A stretch of DNA of 64,000 bases from Desulfopila sp. IMCC35008 (GTDB lineage: Bacteria > Desulfobacterota > Desulfobulbia > Desulfobulbales > Desulfocapsaceae). The notes beneath the pieces were generated by a model that was not told where the DNA came from, ran no database searches, and worked only from the letters and a program-made list of their open reading frames with translations. The position numbers and the translations under genes are program-made. The stretch spans positions 3,064,501-3,128,500 of the forward strand of contig NZ_CP050700.1 in assembly GCF_010646885.2 (NCBI RefSeq), in the 5' to 3' direction. Positions 36,374 to 46,574 of the stretch are shown piece after piece (the first letter of the stretch is position 1; each line of letters starts with the position of its first letter).

Positions 36374-37387
36374 TCAGTGAACCAGCCCGAGCTGGAAAAA
36401 TAGTTCTTTGACGACTTCAGCTTTGACTTCGTCCAGTGTCTTGTCCCGAAAACGAAAACCCGCGGCATTTCGATGACCGCCGCCACCAAAATGCTCGGCA
36501 ACCACGGCAACATCACAATCGCCTTTGGCTCGTAAACTAACAGACACCGTATCCTGTCGTATCGACTTAATAAAGACAGCTGTTTTAACACTATCAAGTG
36601 ATCTGGGATAGTCGACAAGACCTTCGACGTCATCACTTGTAGCACCGGTCTCCTCAAGCATATCAGCTGTTACATGGATAACAGCAAGCTGGCCTTCACC
36701 ATACATCTCGAGGGTTCCCAGTACGCGTTGGAGAAGATTTAGCCTGGGCAGGGTTATATTATCATAAAGGTGTCGTGCCATCATCTCTGGCCGAACACCT
36801 CTTTCAACTAGATCAGCAGCAATTAGGAGAGTACGTCCGCTTGTACATTCATACCTGAAAGATCCGGTATCTGTACAAATAGCGGCATAGAGGTTAACAC
36901 TTGCCTCAAAAGGGACCTCACATTCAAGTACGGAAGCGAGTTCATACACCATTTCGCCGCTGGATGACATACAGGGATCGACCCACCTCACATCACCATA
37001 ATTTTTATGCGATCGGTGATGGTCGATTACGACCACATGTGAGTGCCCCAGCAGCTCATCTTCATACCTGCCGAGCCTGCTCGAATCACCTGCATCCATG
37101 GCTATGGTAACGATATCATCATCACTTTTCTGAACGAACCGGCACAGAGCATCAAAGCTGGATTGGATTTTTTCACTCCCGGGTAGAAAGGTATAATGAG
37201 GCGATACCGGTTCTTCCATGAAACAAAAGACCCTCTTGCCAAGTTTCTCAAGTATCCAGGCGAGACCCAGCATAGAACCGATGGCATCTCCGTCAGGATA
37301 TACATGGGTGAGCAACACCACATTGGATGGATGCCTGACCCCGTCGAGAACTGCCTCAGGTATCTTCAGAGCCTGCTTTTCGCTCAT
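36374..37387 (-). CDS. nrnA: DHH/DHHA1 phosphoesterase, NrnA-type oligoribonuclease / pAp phosphatase
   Basis: 337 residues. His-Val-Tyr-Pro-Asp-Gly-Asp-Ala-Ile-Gly-Ser near the N-terminus, Ala-Met-Asp-Ala-Gly-Asp and Val-Ile-Asp-His-His-Arg-Ser-His build the two-metal DHH site. Gly-Gly-Gly-Gly-His-Arg-Asn-Ala-Ala-Gly is the DHHA1 substrate loop. The family degrades nano-RNA to mononucleotides and dephosphorylates 3'-phosphoadenosine 5'-phosphate, which matters where sulfate assimilation makes pAp. Its start overlaps the end of rbfA by 32 bases, so translation is coupled. Confidence 0.92.
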   Translation of the reverse strand: MSEKQALKIPEAVLDGVRHPSNVVLLTHVYPDGDAIGSMLGLAWILEKLGKRVFCFMEEPVSPHYTFLPGSEKIQSSFDALCRFVQKSDDDIVTIAMDAGDSSRLGRYEDELLGHSHVVVIDHHRSHKNYGDVRWVDPCMSSSGEMVYELASVLECEVPFEASVNLYAAICTDTGSFRYECTSGRTLLIAADLVERGVRPEMMARHLYDNITLPRLNLLQRVLGTLEMYGEGQLAVIHVTADMLEETGATSDDVEGLVDYPRSLDSVKTAVFIKSIRQDTVSVSLRAKGDCDVAVVAEHFGGGGHRNAAGFRFRDKTLDEVKAEVVKELFFQLGLVH

Positions 37388-37775
37388 TCTCTATTTCCCG
37401 GAAAATCGATTCAATCTCTGCCACCTTGTCAACCGTTTCATCGTATCTGAACTGCAAGGCCGGAGTGTGACGAAGATTTAAAGTTGAAGCAATATGACTA
37501 CGCATGAAGCCCTTTGCTTTCTGCAATGCCCTCTCAACGGATTTAACCTTCTTCTTACCATCCAGAGTGGTAAAAAACACCCTCGCAATTTTCAGGTCAT
37601 CAGTCACTTCGACCCTGGTAAAACTGGTGTTTACCAGTTTGGGGTCTCGCACCTTCCTGAGCATCAATATAGACAGTTCGTTGCGTATGGCTTCTGCAAC
37701 TCGATCTGACCGCTTCGGCCCCTGTTTACCGAGCCCTATGGCATCGATTGTCTGTTTCGGATCCCAAATACTCAC
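37356..37775 (-). CDS. rbfA: Ribosome-binding factor A
   Basis: 139 residues with the KH-like RbfA fold. Arg-Val-Ala-Glu-Ala-Ile-Arg-Asn-Glu-Leu begins helix 1, Arg-Asp-Pro-Lys-Leu follows, and Thr-Arg-Val-Glu-Val-Thr-Asp-Asp-Leu-Lys is the conserved strand. Leu-Asn-Leu-Arg-His-Thr-Pro-Ala-Leu-Gln-Phe precedes Asp-Glu-Thr. It helps mature the 5' end of 16S rRNA in 30S assembly. It lies 9 bases after infB and overlaps nrnA. Confidence 0.95.
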   Translation of the reverse strand: MSIWDPKQTIDAIGLGKQGPKRSDRVAEAIRNELSILMLRKVRDPKLVNTSFTRVEVTDDLKIARVFFTTLDGKKKVKSVERALQKAKGFMRSHIASTLNLRHTPALQFRYDETVDKVAEIESIFREIENERKAGSEDT

Positions 37776-37784
37776 TTTCTGCTG

Positions 37785-40643
37785 TTACTCCAGGGTTGCT
37801 TCTACTTCAAGCATGACAAAAGCTTCGAGGTGATCTCCCACCTTGATATCGTTAAAGTTCTCGACCCCGATACCACATTCATACCCGGATGCGACTTCTT
37901 TAACATCGTCCTTGAATCGACGCAGAGAGCTGATCTTGCCTGTATATACAACCACACCTTCACGCAGGACACGAACCCCGGCATTACGCTGGATCTTGCC
38001 ATCAAGTACACCACAACCCGCAATGGTTCCGACCTTGGGCACCCCGAAGGTTTCCCTGACCTCAGCTGTGCCGATAACATCCTCCTCAAAAGTTGGTTCC
38101 AGCATACCGACCATCGCTTTGCGAATATCATCAAGGGCATGATAAATAACGTCATAACTGCGAACATCGACATTTTCCTTGCTGGCAAGTTCTTTTACTT
38201 TCACCGACGGACGTACATTAAAGCCGATAATAATCGCTTCAGATGCAGAGGCGAGCAAAATATCGGATTCGGTTATGGTACCTGTACCTTCATGAAGCAC
38301 CCGTACCTTGATATCCTTGGTCGACAACTCCTCGGCCGCCTTGGCAAAGGCCTCAAGTGTACCCTGGACGTCTGAGCGGATGACAACCCGGAGTTCCTGC
38401 ACATCCCCTTCACTCATCTTCTCAAAAAGCTTATCCAGGGAAATCTTGGAGTTGGCGCCAAGCTCAACCTCGCGTGCCTTTGTGGCACGAACCTGACTGA
38501 CGTTTTTGGCCATTCTCTCGTCGGTAACCACGATAAATTCGTCACCGGCTTGTGGTACACCCGATAAGCCCTGTACCTCGACGGGTATAGATGGTCCTGC
38601 AGACTTCACACTCCGTCCTCTCTCATCGAGCATGGCCCGGACTTTACCGGCATGTCGACCAACGACAAAGTGTTCACCAACTTTAAGTGTTCCTTCCTGT
38701 ATAAGCACGGTGGCTACAGCACCACGCCCTTTATCGAGTTTGGCCTCAATAACGCGGCCCTTGGCCTGTCTCTTTTTGTCTGCTTTCAACTCAAGCACTT
38801 CCGCCATCAATTGAATCGACTCCATTAACTCATCGATCCCGATATTATTTTTGGCGGATGTCTCACAGAACATAGTCTGACCACCCCAATCCTCAGGGAT
38901 GAGTTCAAAGTCGGCAAGTTCTCGTTTCACCCTGTCAGGGTCACTGTTATCCTTATCGATCTTGTTTACCGCAACAATGATGGGCACATCAGCAGCCTGG
39001 GCATGGCGAATAGCCTCACGTGTCTGCTCCATTACACCGTCATCTGCTGCAACAACGAGAATTACAAGATCAGTTACTTGAGCTCCACGTGATCTCATCT
39101 CAGTAAAAGCAGCATGACCAGGTGTATCGACGAAAGTTACGTCACCTGCACTCGACCGTACATGATAAGCACCGATATGCTGGGTAATTCCGCCAGCCTC
39201 ACCTTCGGCCACATCTGTTTTCCGGATGGCATCAAGGATGGATGTTTTACCGTGATCGACATGACCCATAACGGTAACAACCGGCGGACGTTGCACCATC
39301 TCGCCACCTTCCTGGGATTCATCAAGCATCTGGATTCCGATCTCTTCAGTGATACCCTGCTCGACTTCATAACCGAAATCTGCAGCGATGATCATAGCGG
39401 TATCCACGTCGACAGTCTGGTTGATGGTAGCCATCACACCAAGCCCCATGAGTTTGGCGATAACCTCACTCGCCTTCACACTCATCCTGGCTGCCAGATC
39501 GGCAACACTAATAGTGTCGTAAACGGTTATGCGCCGTTTGGAGGCTTTCATCTCCGCTACCTGCGCAATATTCCGCTCAACCTTCTGTTTACCCCTTTTG
39601 CCTCGTTTGCCGCCATGGCCCCGCTGATAGTCGTCGCCAAAATGGGTAAATTTGACATTCTTTCCTTTCTTGCCTTTGCCGGCTGGACGTCGGGAGCGAT
39701 CGGCCTCATCTGCCGATTTACCACGCTTACCACGTTTCTTACCCCTGCTGGCGTCTTCACTTGTCGGCGCAGCCGGAGCAGCAGCAGCCCCCCCTACCCC
39801 GCCGGGGGCTGGTCGTCCTACCTTTCTGGCAGGAGACGGTTTGTTGTGCTTCTTTCGTGGTCGCGATGGAGTTGACTCAGTATTTGATTTCGGCAATTCA
39901 ATTGTGCCGACAACACGGGCCATACCTTTACGTGGAGGAGGAGTAATGGTCTTCGGCTTTACTTTTTTCTCTTCCGGCTTCTCTTTTTGAGATGCAACGA
40001 CAACGGTATCATCCTTTTTCGGTGTAGCCTCATTGGCTTCTTTTATTACCGTTTCAACAGGCTGGGGAGTTTCGACTTGCTCCACCTCGGGCACCTCATC
40101 AATCACCGCTGTTTCAACTTTATCCTCACCGACAGGCACATCCTCACTGACGGATTCATCCTCACGAACCTCAGTATCTTGAGAGGGACTTTCTGCACTA
40201 TCCGAGGGAGTGGCGGATTCGGCAGATACCTCTTCTTCAGTAACGTGTTCGGCAGGCGTCACAGGGGCTTCGGTTTCCATAACTTGACCAGCAGCCAGGT
40301 CTTCAACAGTTTCGGCAACTACTGATTCAGTATCGGCAGGTGCTGGCTCATCTGCGTATTCCTCTTCAGGTACCTCAGCTTCTGGCTTTGCTTGAGGTCT
40401 GCGTCGTATTACAGTAGAACGACGACGAATAACAGTCGGCCCCTCGGAGGCACTGATCCTTTTTTCCACCATCTCGGTATTGGATTCCTTCAGTACTGTC
40501 TTACGGATATTCTCAGCAGTTTCATCATCCACCGTCGAACTGTGACCCTTGATATCATACCCCTGATCAATCAGCTTGTCGGCCAGCGCCTTACTGCTCA
40601 TTCCGGCCTCTTTGGCCAATTCGTAAATCCTCACCCTGCTCAT
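37785..40643 (-). CDS. infB: Translation initiation factor IF-2
   Basis: 952 residues. The N-terminus has an IF2_N helical module (about 1-55). A long low-complexity region follows (about 75-370), first acidic (Glu/Val/Pro), then Lys/Arg/Gly/Pro-rich. A second IF2_N module is near 375-430. G1 of the GTPase is Gly460-His-Val-Asp-His-Gly-Lys-Thr467; Asp-Thr-Pro-Gly-His and Asn-Lys-Ile-Asp are G3 and G4. Domains II-IV follow, with the fMet-tRNA-binding C-terminus. GGGAG lies 6 bases before the ATG. It recruits initiator tRNA to the 30S subunit. Confidence 0.98.
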   Translation of the reverse strand: MSRVRIYELAKEAGMSSKALADKLIDQGYDIKGHSSTVDDETAENIRKTVLKESNTEMVEKRISASEGPTVIRRRSTVIRRRPQAKPEAEVPEEEYADEPAPADTESVVAETVEDLAAGQVMETEAPVTPAEHVTEEEVSAESATPSDSAESPSQDTEVREDESVSEDVPVGEDKVETAVIDEVPEVEQVETPQPVETVIKEANEATPKKDDTVVVASQKEKPEEKKVKPKTITPPPRKGMARVVGTIELPKSNTESTPSRPRKKHNKPSPARKVGRPAPGGVGGAAAAPAAPTSEDASRGKKRGKRGKSADEADRSRRPAGKGKKGKNVKFTHFGDDYQRGHGGKRGKRGKQKVERNIAQVAEMKASKRRITVYDTISVADLAARMSVKASEVIAKLMGLGVMATINQTVDVDTAMIIAADFGYEVEQGITEEIGIQMLDESQEGGEMVQRPPVVTVMGHVDHGKTSILDAIRKTDVAEGEAGGITQHIGAYHVRSSAGDVTFVDTPGHAAFTEMRSRGAQVTDLVILVVAADDGVMEQTREAIRHAQAADVPIIVAVNKIDKDNSDPDRVKRELADFELIPEDWGGQTMFCETSAKNNIGIDELMESIQLMAEVLELKADKKRQAKGRVIEAKLDKGRGAVATVLIQEGTLKVGEHFVVGRHAGKVRAMLDERGRSVKSAGPSIPVEVQGLSGVPQAGDEFIVVTDERMAKNVSQVRATKAREVELGANSKISLDKLFEKMSEGDVQELRVVIRSDVQGTLEAFAKAAEELSTKDIKVRVLHEGTGTITESDILLASASEAIIIGFNVRPSVKVKELASKENVDVRSYDVIYHALDDIRKAMVGMLEPTFEEDVIGTAEVRETFGVPKVGTIAGCGVLDGKIQRNAGVRVLREGVVVYTGKISSLRRFKDDVKEVASGYECGIGVENFNDIKVGDHLEAFVMLEVEATLE

Positions 40644-40744
40644 TCTTTACTCCCGTATTTCCACTCTCAAGCAATCTGCATGCAAACACTTCGCACTATC
40701 TACAGATAAGCCCGACTTTATGAGCTTATTATAAAAATTATTTC

Positions 40745-40984
40745 CTAAAGACGGAATAATCTTTTCCATTTTTTCTGCTGCACCTTCATACTGTGCACAC
40801 ATTTTTCATTCCTGCAACAATAAGCCCCCCTGCCGGAGGCAGTTCCAGGAATATCTTCAAGGGGAGAATTCTCACCCCATACAAACCGTTTAAGTTCTGT
40901 TTTTTCTGTCTTTCTCCCACAGGAGACACAGGTTCGCTGCGGCACAATCGTTATCTCTTGAGCTTCAGACGTTTCCTTTGACAT
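40745..40984 (-). CDS. YlxR-family RNA-binding protein
   Basis: About 79 residues from the ATG at 40984, which lies inside the end of nusA (20-base overlap). The frame is open further upstream within nusA, but that part is highly basic and improbable. Pro-Gln-Arg-Thr-Cys-Val-Ser-Cys-Gly-Arg-Lys is the YlxR signature. It continues with Gly-Arg-Gly-Ala-Tyr-Cys-Cys and a basic tail. YlxR is a small nucleic-acid-binding protein found between nusA and infB in many bacteria. The four cysteines could bind zinc. Confidence 0.88.
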   Translation of the reverse strand: MSKETSEAQEITIVPQRTCVSCGRKTEKTELKRFVWGENSPLEDIPGTASGRGAYCCRNEKCVHSMKVQQKKWKRLFRL

Positions 40985-42401
40985 CTTCTGGGGGAACATT
41001 ATCCTCAGTGTCGCCATCAGCTGAATCGGCTTCAACCACCTCTTCAACTTTTTCGGCTTCTGCCGCAGTCTCCTCAGTAACAGCTTCTTCCTGAGCGGTT
41101 TCTGCTTCTTCTCCCCCCCCTGCCTCTTCATCTTCCACAGGAGTTTTTCTGTTAACGACTACGCCAGCCTCAACTGCAGCCTTGGCGTTGGCGATATGTT
41201 CGGCAGCAGTAGCCTCATTGAGGGAGCGGATGGCAAGCAGGTCTTCAACCGTCGCTTCAGCAAGTTCCATAACAGAATAAATGTTTTTGCCAAGTAGTTG
41301 ATCGGCCAACGATTCGTCAATACCGCCGAGATCGAGAAGAGACTGATAGCCAGGATCCTGCAGATTAGCCCAGCGTTGTTCGCTCTTGACATCAATCCGC
41401 CAACCAAGCAACCTTGAAGCAAGCCGTACATTCTGCCCCTGTCGTCCGATGGCCAGGGAGAGTTGATCGTTGGGCACGACAACCAGCATGGACTGATTAT
41501 CCTCATCGACCCGGACCATTGACACATGGGCAGGTGCCAGGGCATTATAAACATATTTTGCAGGATCCGGGGACCAGGTGACAATATCGATACGCTCACC
41601 TTGCAGTTCCTGAACAACATTTTGCACTCTGGACCCTTTCATACCTACACAGGCACCAACCGGATCTACATCACTCTCAGATGAACTTACCGCAATCTTT
41701 GCCCTGAAACCGGGCTCACGGCTAACACCCATCACCCTGACTATACCTTCTGCTATTTCAGGAACCTCCATATGAAACAATTTAGCAAGAAAATCGTCAC
41801 AGGTCCTGGAGAGAACGAGCTGTGAGTCACGAGCAGTCTGTCGTACCTCTACCAGGTAGGCTCGAATACGATCCCCCTGCTTGAAAGAACGTTTGGGTAT
41901 CTGCTGGTCTTTAGGTAAAATCGCATCTGTCCTGCCAAGGTTAACGATCATGTTACCACGCTCGAATCGCTGAACGATACCACTTACAACTTCGCCCATG
42001 CGATCCTTAAACATCTCGTAGATAACTTCCCTCTCGGCATCTTTCATCTTGTGGATGATAACCTGCTTGGCGGACTGTGCTGCTATCCTGCCAAGTTCAG
42101 TGATATTTTCCATTTTCTCACCCAACTCGTCTCCAAGCTGGACATCAGGATCAAGCGCCAGCGCCTCATCAAGGGCAATCTCGGTCTGCTCATCTTCAGT
42201 CACTTCCACGACACTGCGAAACTGGAATACCTCAACTTCTCCAAACTCGTCGTTATATCGAACTTCTATATCACGCCTGCTACCAAGTTTCTTCCGTGCC
42301 GCCGACTGTACCGCCTCTTCGATGGCCTCAACCAGCAACTCTTTATCAAAGCCCCGATCCCTACAGATCTGGTCGATTATACGCTTTAGCTCCGATACCA
42401 T
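40965..42401 (-). CDS. nusA: Transcription termination/antitermination factor NusA
   Basis: 478 residues: an RNA-polymerase-binding N-terminal domain (1-125), S1 (about 135-200) and two KH domains (about 205-345; Gly-Met-Lys-Gly-Ser-Arg-Val-Gln and Ile-Gly-Arg-Gln-Gly-Gln-Asn-Val). A helix-hairpin-helix/acidic repeat is at about 365-425. The final 50 residues are very acidic (many Glu). NusA controls pausing, termination and antitermination. It is third-domain complete and lies 77 bases after rimP, overlapping ylxR. Confidence 0.97.
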   Translation of the reverse strand: MVSELKRIIDQICRDRGFDKELLVEAIEEAVQSAARKKLGSRRDIEVRYNDEFGEVEVFQFRSVVEVTEDEQTEIALDEALALDPDVQLGDELGEKMENITELGRIAAQSAKQVIIHKMKDAEREVIYEMFKDRMGEVVSGIVQRFERGNMIVNLGRTDAILPKDQQIPKRSFKQGDRIRAYLVEVRQTARDSQLVLSRTCDDFLAKLFHMEVPEIAEGIVRVMGVSREPGFRAKIAVSSSESDVDPVGACVGMKGSRVQNVVQELQGERIDIVTWSPDPAKYVYNALAPAHVSMVRVDEDNQSMLVVVPNDQLSLAIGRQGQNVRLASRLLGWRIDVKSEQRWANLQDPGYQSLLDLGGIDESLADQLLGKNIYSVMELAEATVEDLLAIRSLNEATAAEHIANAKAAVEAGVVVNRKTPVEDEEAGGGEEAETAQEEAVTEETAAEAEKVEEVVEADSADGDTEDNVPPEDVKGNV

Positions 42402-42478
42402 TTTTTACTCCATCATTGAACTGCAAGTCCGTTGTATTTTCGGCACCCGCCGCCAGGCTTCTCGGGTTGCCGGATATT

Positions 42479-42934
42479 TCAGAGTGACAACCTGGCCTTA
42501 TTTATACTGTCGAAGGAAAACCGGACTCTTTTTCCATCTTCAAGTTCCAGTTCTATATCGTTATCAATCACCTGTCTGATGATTCCAACCTGCATCTTTT
42601 GTCCGTCGAGGGGCTCCCGTAACTTCACTCGTGCCTTTTGGCCGCTAAAGCGTTCGAAATCTGCAACAGACTTCAATGGTCGCTCCAGCCCTGGAGATGA
42701 AACCTCCAGATTATACTGGTGATCGATCAAATCCTCAACGTCCAGGTACGCGCTGATTTCCCTGCTGACATCAGCACAATGATCAACGGTGATACCCTGT
42801 TCACTATCAATAAAAATACGCAAGACCCAGCCATGTCCTTCACGCCTGAACTGTACCTCGACAAGTTCAAGCCCCATAGTCGGCAACAGGGAAGCTGCAT
42901 ATTTTGATATTTCTTCTATTACAAATTCGCTCAT
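42479..42934 (-). CDS. rimP: Ribosome maturation factor RimP
   Basis: About 151 residues from the ATG at 42934; an in-frame GTG at 42949 is an alternative and neither has a strong ribosome site. Gly-Leu-Glu-Leu-Val-Glu-Val-Gln-Phe, Leu-Arg-Ile-Phe-Ile-Asp, and Leu-Glu-Val-Ser-Ser-Pro-Gly-Leu-Glu-Arg-Pro-Leu are the conserved RimP blocks, followed by the C-terminal SH3-like barrel. It assists 30S subunit maturation. It is the first gene of the rimP-nusA-infB operon, behind a leader of about 200 bases. Confidence 0.95.
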   Translation of the reverse strand: MSEFVIEEISKYAASLLPTMGLELVEVQFRREGHGWVLRIFIDSEQGITVDHCADVSREISAYLDVEDLIDHQYNLEVSSPGLERPLKSVADFERFSGQKARVKLREPLDGQKMQVGIIRQVIDNDIELELEDGKRVRFSFDSINKARLSL

Positions 42935-42997
42935 AACTTGTTGCCACACCTTGGCGGCGGTTTTATTACTTGATTCGGGTCACAGGGTTTCAGGCAT

Positions 42998-43023
42998 AAA
43001 AAAAAGCGGGCAGAGCCCACTTT
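42998..43023 (-). terminator. Terminator-like hairpin in the rimP leader (possible attenuator)
   Basis: On the minus strand AAGTGGGC and GCCCGCTT form an 8-bp stem with one G-T pair and a 3-base loop, followed by eight T. It lies between the promoter at 43151-43179 and rimP, so RNA polymerase must pass it to express the whole operon. That placement suggests attenuation or NusA-dependent feedback rather than an end of a separate gene. Confidence 0.6.
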
Positions 43024-43150
43024 CCAAAGCCGTCCTGCACGATCAGCAGGCGGTATGCCGGAAATCCGTTACGACCTTACTTCAACTTCTATCCGCCACA
43101 CTCGCTTCTATACGTGGGAAGAGAGCGCATTTCAGTCTTTCGGACAAACA

Positions 43151-43179
43151 ATTAAATCACACTTATCACGCCATGTCAA
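43151..43179 (-). promoter_or_regulatory. Sigma-70 promoter of the rimP-nusA-infB operon
   Basis: On the minus strand TTGACA (43179-43174), exactly 17 bases, and TTTAAT (43156-43151). The -35 is perfect and the -10 matches five of six. Transcription would begin near 43143, about 210 bases before rimP. Confidence 0.75.
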
Positions 43180-43577
43180 GCAGGAAGCCCGAATAAACAA
43201 GGGAATTGATCTGGCAACCGGGTCTGACTCATTGCTGTACTAAAAAAAATAATTCCCCGCTTATAAATTCTGCCATCCAGCCGACACAACCTTTTGTTTT
43301 TAGGGAATAACACGTAATCAGCCTGATACATGTTTCCGAAAAACCCATGGAAAAGAATTTGAAAATACATTTGACAAACGGTACACACATATATACAACA
43401 TCTTTCTATTTTCCGGCACTAATCACCACAGCGGATTTTTTCTTTCACCCATAACGGGTGGAAATTCCATACATAATCAACAACTACATAGGATTTGCCA
43501 CTGAACGGCCAGCTGTATTTGTCCTCTACGGACAGATACCATAGCCGCCTCCGTTATCCGGCGCACCTCAATATATA
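43180..43577. other. Divergent intergenic region between the rimP operon and topB
   Basis: About 400 AT-rich bases without a gene. It carries the upstream end of the rimP promoter and a possible topB promoter: TTGACA at 43371-43376, a 17-base gap and TACAAC at 43394-43399 on the plus strand. No other structured element was recognised. Confidence 0.45.
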
Positions 43578-46031
43578 ATGACTGAAAAAACGTTAATAAT
43601 TGCTGAGAAACCGAGCGTTGCCCTGGATCTGGTCAAAGTCCTGCCCGGTAAATTCAAAAAACACAAGACACACTACGAAAGTGACAAATACATTGTCTCC
43701 TTCGCCATCGGCCATTTAGTTTCCATCTGCTATCCCGAGGAAATTGACCCCGCATACCAGAAGTGGAATATCGAACTCCTGCCAATTCTACCCGAATCAT
43801 TCCCATTAAAGGGACTCGACGGTACGAAAGGCCAACTCAATGCCCTGCAAAAACTTATTCGCAGAAAAGATGTTACAGAAATAATCAACGGTTGTGATGC
43901 CGGACGCGAAGGTGAACTTATCTTCAAATATATTGTCAAGTATGTCTGGAACAGCTCCGTGGCCCGCAAATCTTTCAAGAGGCTATGGTTGCAATCAATG
44001 ACCAGCGACTCTATCAAAAAGGGTTTTGACAGCCTTCGGGAAGATCAGGAGATGGTCCCCCTCGAGGATACAGCCCTGTGTCGATCTGAATCCGACTGGC
44101 TTATCGGTATCAATGCCACACGTGCGCTCACCGGCTACAATTCGCGTAAAGGAGGGTTCTTCCTTACCCCATGCGGCAGGGTACAGACGCCGACTCTATC
44201 ACTTATTGTTAAAAGGGAACAAGTAAGAAATGCATTTATCCCTGTACCATATACAACACTCGAGGGATCATTTGGTGACAGTAGTCAGGCCTACACTGGC
44301 AAATGGATCAACCCTTTATTCAAGAAAGATCCGGCCAAGCCGGATTCCCGGGCTGACCGGATATGGGAGCCGGAAAAAGCTGCTGAGATTGTTGCCAAAT
44401 GTACCGGTAAACCTGCCAAAATCCAGGAAACAAGCAAACAGACAACCCAGCGCTCTCCGCAGCTCTTCGACCTGACAACGCTGCAACGAGAGGCAAACTC
44501 ACGATTTGGATTCTCGGCCAAGAACACCCTTGGGCTCGCCCAGGCGTTGTATGAAAAACATAAGGTTCTGACCTACCCACGAACCGACTCCAGGCATCTG
44601 CCGGAAGATTATGTACAGACAGTTAAAAAGACCCTCTCCAGCCAGCAGAACTGGCAATACGGTACTTTTGCTGCCATGGCACTTGATAAAGGCTATGTGA
44701 AGAAGGATAGGAAGGTTTTTAATAACAGTAAGATTTCCGACCATCATGCTATCATCCCGACAACCCTGTTGCCAAAAGGTTTGTCCGAGCCGGAACAGAA
44801 GATCTATCAGATGGTTGTCCAACGATTTATCGCCGTCTTTTTCCCGGCAGCAGTGTACCAAAACACCAAAAGACTCTCCGTGGTAGAACAGGAGACATTC
44901 CTCACTGAAGGAAAGATCCTGCTTGAGCCAGGCTGGCGTGCCATCTACGGCGTCACTCTCGACAGCAAGAAAGACAACCTGCTTCAGCCAATCAGGGAAG
45001 GGAGCTCCATCGATTGCCAGAAGGTCAAGAGTGAAGAACACCTCACAACACCTCCACCAAGATTTTCAGAAGCAACCCTGCTTTCCGCCATGGAAAACTC
45101 GGATAAACTGATCGATGACGACGAGCTGGCCGACGCCATGAAAGAGCGCGGTCTCGGGACTCCAGCGACCAGGGCTGCCATCATCGAAAAACTCATTAAT
45201 GAAAAATATGTGGTTCGTGAAGGAAAGGAACTTGCTCCCACCGGTAAAGCCTTTGAACTCCTCTCTCTGATTGAGGCCATGAAAATAGATGTCCTCGCAA
45301 GCCCGGAAATGACAGGTGAGTGGGAATATAAACTCAACCGTATTCTCAAGGGCGAACTCACCCGCGAAACCTTTATGCAGGAAATTCGTGACCTGACTCA
45401 ATCCATCACCGATAAGGTCAAGAATTTCAAGACTTCTGAGTTTCAGGTGGAGGCCTCTTTCAGTCCCGTCGGTGATCAGAAGTTTTTCAGCACCCCTACA
45501 GCCTATGTTTCCGAAGATGGCACAATATCCATTCGCAAGATTCTCGGCGGCAGGGTCATGACGGAAGAAGAAATCGTTCGCCTCATACAGGGTGACACGC
45601 TTGGCCCATACAGTGATTTCCGTTCAAAGCGCGGCAAACCGTTCACCGCCTCGGTACGACTTGCCAAAAGCAAGATCGAGTTTATCTTTCCTGATTCAAC
45701 AGATGATCTTGATATTGAGGCCATTAAACAATCTCAGCCACTTGGGCTTTCACCGCTCGACAATACACCTGTCTACGAGACCCCTGCCGGATATATGTCA
45801 GGATCTGCTCTTGACGGTGACAGCAAAATGGGGTTGAAAATCAGCAAAATAATACTGAGCAAGGAAATTCTGCCGACCCATATTGGCCAACTCCTCACAG
45901 ATGGTAAAACGGAATTGATAAAGGGATTTATTTCCAAAAAGAAGAGGCCGTTTGATGCCTACCTGCTACTTGGAAAAAACGGGAAAATTACCTTTGATTT
46001 CCCGCCGCGGAAACCCCGAAAGAAAAACTAA
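43578..46031 (+). CDS. topB: DNA topoisomerase III (type IA)
   Basis: 817 residues. The N-terminal Toprim domain has Ile-Ala-Glu-Lys-Pro-Ser-Val-Ala and Asp-Ala-Gly-Arg-Glu-Gly-Glu. The nucleophile is Tyr333 in Leu-Thr-Tyr-Pro-Arg-Thr-Asp-Ser-Arg. Glu-Arg-Gly-Leu-Gly-Thr-Pro-Ala-Thr-Arg follows in the hinge region. The C-terminal 200 residues hold two similar repeats (about 650-700 and 755-810; each has an Ile-Leu-x-x-x-x-x-Thr-x-x-x-Ile-x-x-Leu-like helix and Ser/Lys-Lys-Arg/Lys-x-Pro-Phe), the cysteine-free Toprim-associated repeats. It decatenates DNA through a single-strand break. It faces away from the rimP operon. Confidence 0.95.
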   Translation: MTEKTLIIAEKPSVALDLVKVLPGKFKKHKTHYESDKYIVSFAIGHLVSICYPEEIDPAYQKWNIELLPILPESFPLKGLDGTKGQLNALQKLIRRKDVTEIINGCDAGREGELIFKYIVKYVWNSSVARKSFKRLWLQSMTSDSIKKGFDSLREDQEMVPLEDTALCRSESDWLIGINATRALTGYNSRKGGFFLTPCGRVQTPTLSLIVKREQVRNAFIPVPYTTLEGSFGDSSQAYTGKWINPLFKKDPAKPDSRADRIWEPEKAAEIVAKCTGKPAKIQETSKQTTQRSPQLFDLTTLQREANSRFGFSAKNTLGLAQALYEKHKVLTYPRTDSRHLPEDYVQTVKKTLSSQQNWQYGTFAAMALDKGYVKKDRKVFNNSKISDHHAIIPTTLLPKGLSEPEQKIYQMVVQRFIAVFFPAAVYQNTKRLSVVEQETFLTEGKILLEPGWRAIYGVTLDSKKDNLLQPIREGSSIDCQKVKSEEHLTTPPPRFSEATLLSAMENSDKLIDDDELADAMKERGLGTPATRAAIIEKLINEKYVVREGKELAPTGKAFELLSLIEAMKIDVLASPEMTGEWEYKLNRILKGELTRETFMQEIRDLTQSITDKVKNFKTSEFQVEASFSPVGDQKFFSTPTAYVSEDGTISIRKILGGRVMTEEEIVRLIQGDTLGPYSDFRSKRGKPFTASVRLAKSKIEFIFPDSTDDLDIEAIKQSQPLGLSPLDNTPVYETPAGYMSGSALDGDSKMGLKISKIILSKEILPTHIGQLLTDGKTELIKGFISKKKRPFDAYLLLGKNGKITFDFPPRKPRKKN

Positions 46032-46148
46032 CATTCAGATATTCAAAGAGTTACCTTATTTTTTTTCACTGTTGAAAACGAAAACAATTTCATTTTTAAC
46101 GCATAAACAAATTGACAGTCAGCCAAGAAAAAGGCACTAGTAACAACC

Positions 46149-46526
46149 ATGAAACAACTCAAACAGGAACACCGGGACAAAACCGGGCTTGAAATTGCAA
46201 AAGTCTGCGCCCAGACAGCGCTGGACATGAAGGGTGAAGATGTTGTGATCCTCGATGTAACAGGACTCGCGTCTTTTACCGATTTTTTTGTTGTAATGAG
46301 TGGCAGGTCAACCCGTCACGTACAGGGACTCGCAGAGGCCATCGAAGGCGAAATGCGATCAAAGAGGGTCAAGGCCTCCAGAGCGGAAGGAATTCAGGAA
46401 GGCATGTGGGTGCTACTGGATTTCGAGGATGTTGTCGTCCATATCTTTTATCACGAACAGCGCGGCTTTTATGACCTTGAGGGTCTCTGGCACGACGCCG
46501 CACGGATTGATCCTGAAGAAAACTGA
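46149..46526 (+). CDS. rsfS: Ribosomal silencing factor RsfS
   Basis: 125 residues. Ala-Ser-Phe-Thr-Asp-Phe-Phe-Val-Val-Met-Ser-Gly-Arg-Ser-Thr-Arg-His-Val is the family signature, with Gly-Met-Trp-Val-Leu-Leu-Asp-Phe-Glu-Asp-Val-Val-Val-His-Ile-Phe in the second half. It binds L14 on the 50S subunit and blocks joining to 30S when nutrients fall. It usually neighbours nadD, which is not seen here. It lies 48 bases before thrC. Confidence 0.95.
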   Translation: MKQLKQEHRDKTGLEIAKVCAQTALDMKGEDVVILDVTGLASFTDFFVVMSGRSTRHVQGLAEAIEGEMRSKRVKASRAEGIQEGMWVLLDFEDVVVHIFYHEQRGFYDLEGLWHDAARIDPEEN

Positions 46527-46574
46527 CAACCCTCTTCCCAATAACCTCGTCTCATAACATCCAACGATCTTGCT

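Noticed and set aside
40985-41131. Upstream extension of the YlxR-family frame
   Set aside because: It lies within nusA in another frame, is extremely Lys/Arg-rich, and the family starts close to the ATG at 40984.
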